From contig JAAOMT010000197.1 in NCBI GenBank assembly GCA_016748015.1, forward strand, positions 174,314 through 207,058: a stretch of 32,745 nucleotides of DNA, read 5' to 3'. Below are positions 1 to 10,700 of the stretch, one piece after another. The stretch is from Geosiphon pyriformis (Eukaryota > Glomeromycota > Glomeromycetes > Archaeosporales > Geosiphonaceae). Every line of letters begins with the position of its first letter. Within the stretch, counting starts at the first letter, position 1. The notes below the pieces were generated by a model that saw only the letters and a list, made by a program, of their open reading frames with translations, was not told the origin of the DNA and did no database searches. Made by a program: the position numbers and the translations under genes.

Positions 1-1314
1 AGGCCTCTAATGAATTAATTTAGAATTTGTGGTGCTGTGAAATAATCAGCCTGTATGGCCTGAATTTGGTACAAATTTCTGTAAAAGTATCCTAAGTAAG
101 TAGTGACTGCTTCATTTTCTTTTTGCTTGATGGTAGTCAAAGTGTTGACCAATCAGTTAATGATATTATTATTGCTGAAATATTGCAGGAATGCAAGCTT
201 GAATGCATTGAAATCTTGGGGTTTGTTAGCCAAGCTTTGATACCAAGAGTTGGCAATATTCTGGAGAAAATATAGAATGACTTGTATGGCTCAAGCATTA
301 TTCCATCCATTAGCTATAATGGCTTTTTCTACATCATTGAATTATACTTGGGCATCAACTTTTTCACCCATAAATTTTTTGAGTTTCACAATTGGTGCAT
401 ATGCCATTTATGTAATTGATTGTAATTGTTGTACTAATAATAAGTGAGGTTGTTGAAATGATTGCTGAATCAGTTCAATGGGTGGCTAATCAATGTCAAT
501 TTCTAGAGATAAATTCAGCTAATTAATTAAATCAGGGTTTCAATTGTTCTGATTTTGTTGATTAATATTATCGGAGTTCAGATTGTTTAGGTTTTTAATT
601 TCTGGGTTTTCTAGGATCAGGTTTTGATAATTAAATTCCTGATCTTCTTCTTTCTTTTCTTTTGATGCCATTATCTTTTATAGATTAGCTATTCCAAAAT
701 TTGGTTGAGATAGTGGTCATCAAAATCCTGATGGTGTTGGCAATCACAATTTAAATCCTTCAAAGTAATCGTCATAAATTCTTAATAATTCTGCTTTTTT
801 TTATTTACTTTAAAATGGGAGTCATCCAAATGCTGATGTTACTTTTAATGTAAATGCACCTGCTGATAAGATGTTAATAGTACTTCTGGGCATATAATAA
901 TATGATAGATGTAGGAAAGATTTAATTTTTTGCTTCTTCCACATTGGTAATTGTATTCCTTTTGGAGTTGTTGCTAGAGTTTATAATTTTTTTTTACCTT
1001 TATTTGCATAGGTAATGGGAAATTGTTGTTGAGTATATCTTTTAATTTTCTGATTAATTTCTTTGATGATTGGTGCAAACTGTGATTTCATGGTAAGCTG
1101 GTGTGTTGGATTAATTCTGTATAGAAATTTTCTCTTGCTGATTTAATATCAACTGGTCTTCTTAGAAAGTCTGTGATTTTTTCATTGATGTAAAAGTTGA
1201 AAGCTAATTCTGCTGGATAATAGTTGTTAGTTAAGCCCAATTGTTTGCTGTCTATTGAAATAAAGATTTAGCAAATCCTAAATGGTTTGTCCCTATTATT
1301 TCTGATTCTGCTAC
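1..1314 (-). pseudogene. gag of gypsy element A, broken, partial
   Basis: The minus-strand translation aligns with gag of gypsy B. Near the start, V-A-E-S-E-I-I-G matches V-A-T-I-E-I-I-G of B at 20224. Later, AIIANGWNNA matches TIIANGWNDD, YQSLANKP matches YQSLAEKP, and IKQKENEAVTTYL matches IKQKDHEAVTTYL. The stretch from an ATG at 671 to about position 1 is the best preserved, but it holds several in-frame stops of the kind expected from Gln or Trp codons. The middle section (about 690-1200) is frameshifted and poorly conserved. The nucleocapsid zinc knuckle and pol would lie beyond the left edge. Gag would form the virus-like particle; this copy cannot encode an intact one. Confidence 0.75.
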
Positions 1315-1357
1315 TTTTGAATAATTGTTATTGGTACTAGTTCTCTGTAAGATTATA

Positions 1358-1374
1358 CCTCACAGGAAGCACCA
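1358..1374 (-). other. Primer-binding site of gypsy A
   Basis: The minus strand reads TGGTGCTTCCTGTGAGG, starting 2 nt inside the LTR end. It matches the site after the 5' LTR of gypsy B (20164-20180) at all but two positions. A site starting TGG is typical for a tRNA-CCA primer, but the tRNA was not identified. A complementary copy of its start lies in the LTR at 1426-1434. Confidence 0.7.
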
Positions 1375-1376
1375 AA

Positions 1377-2177
1377 TATTACAGGTGATTATTTGGGATC
1401 TTAAAGCAAATAACAAACCCATAACTTGGTGCTCAATTGATATAATGATGTTAATATTTGAAGGTTTTCATGATCTGAAAGTTTTAGTTGGTTTAAAAGT
1501 TTTGTTGTAAAGTTTTTTGTATAATAAACAGAGATTCAATTGTTGTCTTCTCAGTAGCTTCTTGGAATCACAATTTTGTCAAATTTTTTCTCAATGTAGT
1601 GGCCAGTAATCTGGCAGAGATGTTCTTCTGATAAGCTATCCTTAAATTCTCAATGTTATACTCTTTCTTTAGGGTTTTTTACCAGGCTATTCTTGATGTC
1701 AATAATTTAGTGCTTTTTCTCTTTAATTAATTAGTAAAACAAAAAGAAATAATAATAAAAAAATAAAAAAATAAGCCAAAGTGATGAGTGTTAATATCTT
1801 ATTAATAGCCATAATCAAGAGTTATTGTTCTAGTATGGTTAAGTATCAATTACTATCAACATAAAATATTGATAATGGAGAGTGAATTAAGATAGTGAAT
1901 AATTATTTATTGATATTTGTGAATAAAAAATTGCTTAAATCAAATTTAAACTGAGAGGTCTCCCTTTTTTTCTTCTAATACTACCACTATATATACATAA
2001 TTGATGTTCTATAAGATTGCTCACATTCTTGAGTGATATGCTATGATTTCTTGAGCAATATGCTCTAATTTTCTAATATCACTCCATATTGCTGAGCAAT
2101 ATGCTTATGTGCTAACTACTACTTTCCTATTGGTCTACTATTTTCTATATCTGTTTTTCTTTTTATGAGTAATAACA
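1377..2177 (-). repeat. LTR of gypsy A (A-family LTR, copy 1)
   Basis: About 801 bp. On the minus strand it starts TGTTATTACTC at 2177 and ends just before the primer-binding site. It matches the interrupted solo LTR at 18312-19101 plus 29255-29318 along its length, for example around 1526-1620 and 1790-1870. A TATA-like run (tatatata) lies at 1988-1995, with imperfect short repeats upstream of it in U3 (about 2015-2115). Confidence 0.8.
1988..1995 (-). promoter_or_regulatory. TATA-like box of A-family LTR, copy 1
   Basis: TATATATA about 182 nt inside the U3 end of the LTR. It is conserved at the same place in copy 2 (18948-18955), as expected of a pol II core promoter that would transcribe leftwards. 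Confidence 0.45.
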
Positions 2178-3107
2178 TAAAATTTTTAGCAATAGAGCTT
2201 ATAAACTACAATTAAAAAACAAAATTTTAAAAAAAACTACACATAAAAATTGTCTAAAATTTTATTATATAATACAAAAATTATCATTATTTATATATTA
2301 ATTAGAAACACAAATTTTATTAATTAAATCTAAAAGTATTCTATAAGATTTAAAACTAAACACAAAACTTTGAATTATGTAAATTAAATATATAAATACC
2401 AAAAAAATAAGAAAAAAAAGCTTAAAACACTTTTAGCATAGATTTTTTAGACAAAATCTTGAAATTTTTACAACAACTATTTGAAGCAATTTAATAATTT
2501 ACAATACTAATAGAAATCACAATTAATAGAAAAAAAAATATAATATAAAAATACAAGCAAAAAAAAAATAAACAAAAATTTAACTAAAATTAAATGTTTT
2601 TAGTCTTACAAATAATTAAAAAAAAAGATAATCTTCTTAGGTAATAAAAAAATTAAAAAAGCTTTATATAACTTAGTTATAAAACCAAACACTAAAAAGA
2701 GAACTTTTAAAATCTTCAAAATATAGAAAAAAAACTTCTATTAACATATTGATTTTTTAAAATTAGTAAAATACTAGACTTATAGACATTATATATAGAT
2801 AATAATAAATAAATATTTAACAAAAAAGCTTTTAAACAAGTAGAAAAATTTGTTAAAAAAAACAATTTAATACTATATTACAAAACAATATACCAACTAT
2901 ATTCAGCATTTAAATACTGTTTAGCCATACTATTAAACAATTTATTAAAAATTATTATAGTTAATAATATAAAACAAATAACAAATTTTTAGTTTAAAAA
3001 ACTACAAAAACAATATTTAATATAACAATTAAACACTATATCAAAAAAACAATTTTCCAAGATATATATAATTTTATAAAAGCTTAATTCTAAAAGAGAA
3101 AAATAAA
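2178..3107 (+). pseudogene. Pol C-terminus and post-integrase extension of gypsy C (ghost)
   Basis: There is no usable reading frame; identity comes from nucleotide alignment to gypsy B. The start (2197-2260) corresponds to the GPF module around 27190-27250. About 2440-2530 corresponds to 27460-27540. 2640-3107 corresponds to the conserved C-terminal domain at 27722-28200, including the purine-rich stretch just before the LTR. Nearly every G and many C of the B copy are replaced by A or T. Confidence 0.65.
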
Positions 3108-3171
3108 TATTATCAAGTAAAAAAACCAATTTAAAATTATTAAAAAAATATAATAACATAGAAAAACATAA

Positions 3172-3301
3172 TAATACAAAATAATATGAAATAATATGAA
3201 ATAATGTAAAATAATTTAAAATAATATAAGATAATACATAATAATACAAAATAGCACAAAATAACTAGTAATAACATAAAATTACTAGTTATAATATAAA
3301 A
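3172..3301 (+). repeat. 10-bp tandem array in LTR of gypsy C
   Basis: Thirteen units of exactly 10 bp with consensus TAATANNAAA and no indels. The homologous arrays of gypsy B have 19 units. Confidence 0.8.
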
Positions 3302-3520
3302 AAATAAAGCAATAATTGAAATAGCAAATAATAGCTAGTAATAATAAGCAATTAAAAACAATTTTATAAAACTAAATAAAAACAAAAAGAGATTTTTCAG
3401 AAAATTTTGAATTTTTTAAAAAATCATGAAATTTTTAGAAAATCTTAAATCTTTTAAAAAATTGTGAATTTTTTAGAAAATCTAGTAAAGAAAAATAAAA
3501 ATTTTGTATAATAAAAAATA
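3302..3520 (+). repeat. Imperfect short repeats in U3 of LTR C
   Basis: Between the B-like U3 and the TATA-like run near 3520-3531, a motif of the type gaattttttagaaaatc recurs about four times (3395-3482). It occupies the same place as unrelated repeats in the A-family LTRs. Confidence 0.5.
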
Positions 3521-4153
3521 TATATATATAATGATAACATTAAAAATAAAAAATAAATAAACAAGTTTTTAATAACTAATAATTAACAACAAGTAGTTAA
3601 AAAATACATCTTCTTTTAAAAGTTAGTTTTTTATATTTTAAAGTAAAATTATTTAAATATTAAATAAAATTATTATTTTATTATTTAATTCTGTTATTAT
3701 TATTATTAAATTAAATTTTTTATTACCTAATTTTATCTATGACTAATATTAATAATATCTACTATTTAAACTATACTAAAACAATAACTCTTAATTATGG
3801 CTATTAATAAAATACTAATTTCTTATTTTTTATTTTTTTGTTTCTTTTGCTTTCTTTATTATTTACTAATTAATATTAAAAATAGTTTGATAAAAAATCT
3901 GTAAAACAAAAGTAATAAATTCAGAAAAAAAATAACTTACCAGAAAGACATAATTGTCAAATTAAAACAGCTTTTATGTTAAAAAAAAAATTTGGAAAAA
4001 AAATCACAAATTGAATTTCTGTCTATTATACAAAAAATTCAACCAAAATTTTTAAATTCTAAAACTTTTAAAAAATAATATTATAATTAATTATTGAATA
4101 CCAAATTACAGATTAGTTATTTATTTCAATAACCCAAATAGTTATTTATAACA

Positions 4154-4780
4154 ATATATTTCTATATTTTATAATCAAAGAATTCTATAAGTAAATTTAT
4201 ATATAATAAAAATTTTTAAAAACTAATATTTCTAATATGTTTTTCATACATTTAAAAAAAACTTTATAGCTTTCTTACTAAATTCAGAACATTAAATATT
4301 ATTACAATACTTTATTAAGTTTAATTATAATATTACCAAAGATAATAGAACATAAAATAAAAATATTTTTTTGGTATACAACTTAGTTAACTAAAAATAA
4401 TCTATATCTAAAACAAATTTTTTATATACTTTTAAAAATATAAAAGTGGATGCACTTAATGTATTATATTTTAGAACAAAATATTTAAAACATTTATACT
4501 TTTTATAATAAATTAAATCTAGTCTAATCTAAAAAAATTTTACATTACCAAAAATTAGTTTTATATAAAAAACAGATTTTAGATCTTTTTTTGATTTAAA
4601 ACTAATCATAGTATTATAAACTTTATTGTTAATTTTAAATAAATAATTAATAATACATGTTTTCTTATTAGTTTTTTTTAATAAAGCATCTAGATTATAA
4701 GCAGTAATTTAGTATTTTAAACCAAAAAGTTTTAATTTATATATTTAAATTATCAAATTTTTTTGGTTCTGTTTTATTAA
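4154..4780 (-). mobile_element. LINE D, ORF1 fragment, AT-mutated ghost
   Basis: The minus strand aligns with ORF1 of LINE B at about 29480-30060. The conceptual protein shows AYNLDALL against AYDLDTFL, KKTCIINY identical in both, and KSVFYIKLIFGNVK against KSAYYTELIFSGIK. The zinc-knuckle region (about 4400-4500) is destroyed by stops. The left side abuts the gypsy C LTR, which seems to have inserted into it. Near 4780 the base skew flips from C>G to G>C, marking the junction with LINE E. Confidence 0.65.
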
Positions 4781-4789
4781 TTTAATTAT

Positions 4790-5852
4790 ATATTTTAATA
4801 ATTGGGTTTTTTTTAAAAAAAATTTAAATATTAAATTGTTTATTTAAAGTATTATAAATAATAAATGTTTTAATATATTAATATAAAATTTTTAATTTTA
4901 AGTTTTTAATCTAAATTTGTATTGGTTTTGAAAAGTTAATTTTTTTTATAAATTTATTGTTTAAAATAAATTTGATTGTTTTTTTAATTATAGTTTTAAT
5001 ATATATAACTTAATTATTTTTTATTTAAAAATAGTTATATTATTTAATAAAAAAAATAATTTGTTTAATGTAAATTTAAATAAAAAATATTAAACAAATT
5101 TGCATTTTTTGCTATTTTTGTTAATAAAATTATTATGCTGTTAAAAAAATTTTGTTATTGTATTATAATTTTAATTTTTAAAAATATAATTTATAATAAT
5201 TCTGTTTTTTTTAGTATTGTTAAATAATTGATTTGAATAAAATAATGTTAAAATTTTTGATAATAATTATTTTAAAAAATTAATTAATTATTAAAATTGT
5301 TTTTATTATTAGTTAGTTAAAAATAAGTTTAAAATATAAATTAATTTAATTAATTTGATTTTTTGGTTGATATTTAATAATTTTAAGTTAATAATAATTA
5401 ATTAATTTAATACTAAATAAATAATAAGTTAATAAGAATAATAATAGTAAAATTTTTATAATTGTAAAAAATAATATTAATTATTTTGTATTTGTTAATT
5501 TTGATAAAATTTTTTACAATTTTTTTTAATATTTTGAAATTTTACAATAGTAATAATTAAAATTTTAAAGTTAATTATTTAATAATAGTATTTTAATTTT
5601 AATATTATAATAATTAATATTTTTATTGTTAATTAAAAAAATAATTATTGATTCATTTTGTAAATAAATTTAATTTTTTTAATTATTATACTGAATTTTT
5701 CTATAACAAAATTAACAAATTTGGTGTAATTTGTTTTTATTACTATTTTATAAACTTTAATATATTAAATAATAATAATTAAATCTTTTAAAACTTAAAA
5801 TTAAACTTTTTAATAAGTTTGTTTTTTAAATTTATAATAAATTAATTCAAAA
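4790..5852 (+). mobile_element. LINE E, ORF2 fragment 1, AT-mutated ghost
   Basis: The stretch is almost without C on the plus strand and has no open frame. Around 5495-5540 it aligns with LINE 1 ORF2 at about 9295-9340 (shared core ttttgataaaat). With that offset, the segments after the LINE 1 and LINE B insertions fall at the expected places in ORF2. So it is probably a much older LINE in plus orientation into which LINE 1 and LINE B inserted. The alignment is weak and was made by eye. Confidence 0.35.
5841..5852 (+). repeat. Target-site duplication of LINE 1, 5' copy
   Basis: ATTAATTCAAAA, identical to 12607-12618 after the 3' tail of the LINE. Twelve bases is a normal length for target-primed reverse transcription. 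Confidence 0.7.
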
Positions 5853-7149
5853 AATACAAAAAAACTTCTTTTTTTTCTTTATCCAAATTCCCAAAAAAGA
5901 GTCAAAGTTTTTTGAAAAAAGTTTTTTACAATTCAGTACGATAAATTCAAACCCTTTATTCTTGACTACAAAACCACTGTTGGTTGTAGTATTGTTGTCA
6001 TAAAGAAAGCTGCTAAAGTTTCTGATTCTAGTAATAGCTTTAGGCCTGTTTTTCCAAAGAAAAAAAGAAGAGGCAGTGTCTTAAAGGATGGTTCTGGTGG
6101 TAAAATTGTTGATCTTAAGGTCCAAATTAGTCGTTCATAGGGTTCAAAGACTGGTGACATCACTAAGTCTGATAGCATTAATATAGAGAAGGAATGTCTG
6201 ATAGAAGAGACCAGTTTTGATTATGGTAAAAGTGGTGCTATTGCTAGTAATTTTAATCAAACACCTACTGGTTCAAAAATTAAAACCAAAAAGGCATTAG
6301 GCAAGCTTTTGGGTAAAATTAATTTTTTTTTAAGTAACAATAAAGATAATGTTCTTTTAGATGCTCTACTGGAACTCCCTTCACCTTTAAAAATCTGGTC
6401 AACATCTCTGTTCATAAATTTTTTACTTTGGATATTGGTTTGAACAAAATAATTAGGAAGTCTTCTCAAAAAAAGCTTTTAGTAGTCAGAAAGTTGTTTT
6501 CAAAGATCAATGGTTTTGGAGGAACCTCTACCCCCTCAAAATTTGCTGGAATCATCAAAATAATGTTCACTTCCAAGTCAAGTTTGGCGCAGGCTTCTAA
6601 AAAGGCTGAAAAAGGAAAGATTTTGGTAAACTCTGATCTCAGAAAATCATTTGAGCATTCAGATCGGACTGTAGTGTTGAAGGAAATTCCAATTAGTACA
6701 TCAATTGAAACTGTACACATTGTGCTTTCCAAGTTTGGCATAATTAAGTCGATCAAGATGCAATTGGTAAAACTGTGACAGAAAACAGTGGTTGAATTTG
6801 AACAGGTTGAGCATGCTGATTTGGTTACAGTATATTGGTCTATCTTAATCAGGAAGAATACAATGCACATTACTAAGTCTGATGTGGACAAAGAATCATG
6901 AGATGCAAGAAATGTTCACAAAGCTCTTCTATACACTCTGCCAATAGGAACCAATGCACATGATATCTGAAATTACATTACTTCAGTGGATGAGAAGACT
7001 TGTGTCATTGACTATTATCTGGTCACTTATATCTGGACCAGGTGCACTGCTGTTTGTTTTGATTCTGTTGAGTCATTGGATGCTGTCATGGAAACCATGC
7101 TTATTCTGAAAAAGACCAATTTGTACTAGTCTTGTCTTGTTCTGGCAAA

Positions 7150-7193
7150 GTGCGCCAAGTATAGAAAATTAGGTCATACATCTTTGTCTTGTT
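7150..7193 (+). other. Zinc-knuckle remnant in LINE 1 ORF1
   Basis: C-X2-C-X4-H-X4-C spacing is kept, but the second Cys is Tyr by one G-to-A change. The equivalent in LINE B keeps both first cysteines and has Tyr in place of His. Confidence 0.6.
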
Positions 7194-7787
7194 CTGTTGG
7201 TAAAAATGAAGGTGCTTCCTTTGGTGTTTCATCATGAAAAACTTTCTTTGATTCTGATAAAAGCAGACTGACTGCTATTTATGTTAAATGCTTGGCTCTA
7301 GTTGCTTATCCAGTTTCCTTTGGTGGTATTTTATGGGCATAGATTGCTGGTAGGTCTTCTCTTCTTTTTCTCTTCATTTGGAATGTTTTGTTAAATGCTG
7401 GCTTCTTTTTAAAGATAAAGCCTATCCTGTTGGTGTCTTTGGAATTGAATGATAGATTTGCCACTTTTAAGTGCAGTTTCATTAGTCTTGCAGAACATGT
7501 TGACATGCTGGCTAAGAGATTAAATGCACCTGGCTAATAGTTTCTCAGCTTAGCTCTGGATGTCAGCCATTGGTGATCTTTTCATTACAGAATCAAGAGA
7601 CAGATATAGTAATAAGTGAGAGTTCAGGTGTAGTCACTGGTGGTGAGACTGTTGCAGAAGTGGTGGTTTTTGATCCTTCAGTTATTTCGAAAATGGAAGA
7701 AACATTAAACAATCTTTCAATCACAGTTATGAGTCTTTTAGCTAAAATAGACAATACTGGTTTGGTTTCTACCTCTCTTCTTTCTCA

Positions 7788-7791
7788 ATGA
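7788..7791 (+). promoter_or_regulatory. ATGA stop/start overlap between LINE 1 ORF1 and ORF2
   Basis: The ORF1 stop TGA (7789-7791) and ORF2 start ATG (7788-7790) overlap as ATGA. LINE B, a diverged family, has the same overlap at 18107-18110. Such overlaps support translation by termination and reinitiation in other non-LTR elements. Confidence 0.6.
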
Positions 7792-10700
7792 GTGATAAGA
7801 TCTGGAAAGTTGCTACTTGCAATGTTAGGAAAATGAACAATCCTGCAAAGCAGGGAGATATAATTCATTGGCACAAGGAAATAAACAATTTGGTTTCCAT
7901 CATTACTGAGACTAAATTAAAAGATAAGATCCATCTGTGGATCATGAACAAGTTTGATGGTGTCTGTGTTTTCACTTTTGATGTGAACTCTGGTTACTTG
8001 GGTTTGGGCATTGCTATTATTATGAACAATTTTTTGGCTAGTCATATGTACAAAGTTTCCGAGGTGTCTGGTCAGATCCTTTCTGTCAAGTTGCTTTTCA
8101 AGAATAAGCTTTCTGTAATGATTTTAGGGCTGTATACTGGTGCCTCTTTGGTGGTTTGGTTCTCTCAGGCTGGTGATGTCAATTTTCTTATTGCAAAGAC
8201 TGTGAATGAGTCTTCTTTCATGATTCTTGGCAGTGACTTCAATGAGGATGATTCTCGTAAGTGTACTAGTTTCAAGAAGTGCTTTGATTTGGGTCTGGTT
8301 AATGCTTTGGCCAGAAGTTTGTTTAATAAGATACTGACATGGTGCAATTCTTGTGGTATTGCTAAAACAATTGATTACATGTTCATTTTTTTGAATTTGG
8401 TCAATGCGATGGTGGATTACAATATGGTTAGTGTTAAAAATTATTTTGATACCAATCATGTGGCCATTTCTGTCTCTGTGGATTTGAGTGGTTTGCTGGA
8501 TGTTCAGCTGTCTTTGCTGTACAAGCAGGCAAACAAGAATCATTGGAAGTTTGACATCAAAAATGCTGATAAGGGGAAATGATGTAAATTTAGAAATGCC
8601 ACAGCTGCTAATGCTGCTTTGTTTTCAGATGCATTTGTGGAGGCTAAGAGGTCTTTAGATTCGGATGTGATGTGGAATGTTGTTTGCAAGGTTATGATCT
8701 TTTCAGCCAATGAGACATTTAGAAAAAAATGGTTTAAAAGTTATGACAGTGTTTTTACCAAAGAATTTTTTAGGTTTTATAAACTGGAGTTGTTAATGTT
8801 CAGATTGGTTAAGACTTTTTGTTTGGTTTTAAATGTGAATTTTGCTTCATTGCTGGGTACATGGGACAGACTTGACTTTAAAAGTGTGGCAGAAGTGAGG
8901 TCTCTTTTTCTTTCAGAATCTAATTTTGGTACTATTTGTTCTGAGCTGGCAAAAGCAAAGAAGTCTTATCATTCTTTAAAATTGCTGGAATCTAAGCACA
9001 CTGAAGAATTTCACATCAAGCAGACTATTATCAATAGAATAGAGAGTTTTGAATTAGATAAGGGTCATACCATTAAAAGTGTTTTGGAGCATCCTTTTTA
9101 CAAGATAGTGTTGAATCATTTAGTTGTAGGTAATAAGTTAGTTTTGGAGCCTGATTTGGTTAAGTCTAAGATGGACGAGATTATGAAAAAATGGACTAGA
9201 AAACATGGAGTGGTGTTTGATATCTCTGATGATTGGATTTGCCAATATTAACTTTTGGATTATATTTTTAATGGTGCATTTTCTAATGTAATGTGCTTGA
9301 TTGGTTTTGATAAAATGTTTGCTATAGTCTCGAATCTGCCTGATGGAAAAGCAGCTGGTTTCTCTGGCATTTTTAACAAATTGTGAAAACACTGTGACAA
9401 ATCAGTTTTGGATATGTTGTTAGTGCTCTTGAATCTGTGTTTAACTTGTGAATCAGTGTTTGGACTTTAGAGAAAAGCTTGGGTTTTGATAATTCCTAAG
9501 CCATATGAATGGAAAGGTGTTTTTACAAATACCCACCCTATTGCTTTGATCAAAATGGCTCACAAAATTCTTTTCAAGATTCTTTTGAATAGAATTTCTT
9601 CAGTTTGCAGTATTCATGAGGTTTTGTATAAGGACAATTTCTCTGTTTTAAAAGGTACAATGATGCAATCGCCTATTTTTGTCATTGGCTTAGTAGTTGA
9701 GAATGCTTTGGAAAAAAACTGTAAACTGTGGCTGGTTTTGCAAGACATGTATACAGCCTATAACTCTGTTGGTTGGATACATCTTAAGAGGAGCTTGATT
9801 AAAATCAAGATGTGTGACAGGTTTATTAGATTTTTTGGTAGCATTTACAATAACCACATTAACAGAGTGATGATAGACTTTAGATTGACTAATATATATC
9901 ATGTTTATGATGGGTTGAACTAAGAGAAAGTTTTTTTATCTCTTCTTTGGCACATATTCTATGATTCACTTCTATGTGAGGTCAAAAGACAGAAGAGTGT
10001 GTGTGGTTACAGGTTGAATTCTCATTTTGTTTTCAAGTCTGGTCGTGTAGAATCTCAAGCTGGATTGACTTCATTTTTTGCTGCTGGTGCTTTTGTCAAT
10101 AATACAATTTGGGTTGGTAGTAGTTAAACTGCTATACAACATATCCTCAATGTTGCTAGTGAATTCTTCAGTTATAATGACATTTCCATAAATAATGACA
10201 AGACTGTAATTATCCCTATCAACTGCTGGGTTTCGAACTCTTATTTGACTGTCAGTGGTTCACTTATTTCTGTCATAAAAAAAGGAAAATCTTATCATTA
10301 TTTGGGTATTTTCTTGTCTTCTAAGAGTCTTTTGAAACCTAGCTTGGCTAAGGCATATTTAAATGTTCAGTTTTTTGTTAATCTTGTTTTGAAAAAGGCA
10401 ATTTCAGATAAACAGTTTGTGTATTTAATTTCAATGGTTCTTTTTTTTATTATTAGTTATAGGACTCAATTCAGTTTTATTTTTATTAGCGTTTGTAATA
10501 AATGGAATGCTCTGGTTTGCAAAAGCTTGAAGTCTAGATCTGGTCTTCCACTTGATTTTTTCAATGATGCAATCCATCATTTTTCCTTGTACAGTTTAAA
10601 GACTTTTGAACAAATTTAGGCTGAGAGCAAGTTGGCATCTCTTGTTTTTTTTGTGAATTTGCTGGGTATTTTGGATCGGTTATTTTCTCACAGATCTCAT

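Larger units (their letters stand above)
1..2177 (-). mobile_element. Ty3/gypsy-like element A, 5' part, cut by left window edge
   Basis: Read on the minus strand, this is an LTR (2177 to 1377), a primer-binding site (1374 to 1358) and a degenerate gag (about 1314 to 1). The rest of the element lies left of the window. Gag and the primer-binding site match gypsy B at 20164-21430 in order and spacing. It is less mutated than the flanking gypsy C (2178-4153), so it probably inserted there later. Its other end and target duplication are out of view. Confidence 0.8.
2178..4153 (+). mobile_element. Gypsy element C, 3' end, heavily AT-mutated ghost
   Basis: It aligns collinearly with the 3' end of gypsy B. 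2200-2330 matches the GPF module and pol end (27180-27340), 2330-3107 matches the C-terminal extension (27340-28200), and 3108-4153 is the LTR. Anchors include the run agaaacacaaattttattaa at 2305-2324, present at 27298-27317, and accaactatattcagcat at 2891-2908, matching accaactatacaccatct at 27981-27998. Differences are overwhelmingly C-to-T and G-to-A. The left part is cut off by the inserted gypsy A. Confidence 0.75.
3108..4153 (+). repeat. 3' LTR of gypsy C (ghost), mosaic of B-like U3 and A-like U5
   Basis: About 1046 bp. The start TATTATCAAG corresponds to TGTTACCCGAG of gypsy B, directly after the same purine tract. The 10-bp array is present at 3172-3301. The second half (around 3770-3850 and 4090-4153) resembles the reverse complement of the A-family LTR rather than LTR B, and ends ttataaca. 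The right flank is ghost LINE D. Confidence 0.7.
5916..7791 (+). pseudogene. LINE 1 ORF1, nucleic-acid-binding protein, broken
   Basis: ORF1 proteins of LINEs bind the element RNA. In order: a basic N-terminal part (PVFPKKKRRGS near 6050), a region that looks RRM-like (VVLKEIP...IKSIKMQLV, 6672-6775), a CCHC knuckle at about 7150-7193 read as C-A-K-Y-R-K-L-G-H-T-S-L-S-C, and a C-terminal tail ending in a TGA at 7789. The second knuckle Cys is Tyr (TGT to TAT). Two one-base deletions shift the frame, in the A-run at about 6388 and near 7537. In-frame stops (for example after 6775, 6897, 6967 and 7126) sit where Trp, Arg or Gln is expected. The true start is unclear because a TGA lies at 5913. 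The stop overlaps the ORF2 start. Confidence 0.75.

Noticed and set aside
2178-5852. Classic repeat-induced point mutation
   Set aside because: Transitions dominate, but affected sites are not confined to CpA and some CpA are kept; I call it C:G-to-T:A decay and leave the mechanism open.
2178-5852. Mitochondrial insertion to explain the AT-rich DNA
   Set aside because: No mitochondrial gene, rRNA or tRNA is seen, and the segments align with mutated retroelements.
8124-8543. Long open frames antisense to LINE ORFs (for example 6466-6891, 8124-8543, 11135-11416)
   Set aside because: They lie on the opposite strand of LINE domains that match residue by residue; their proteins show no domain and they are absent at matching places of LINE B.
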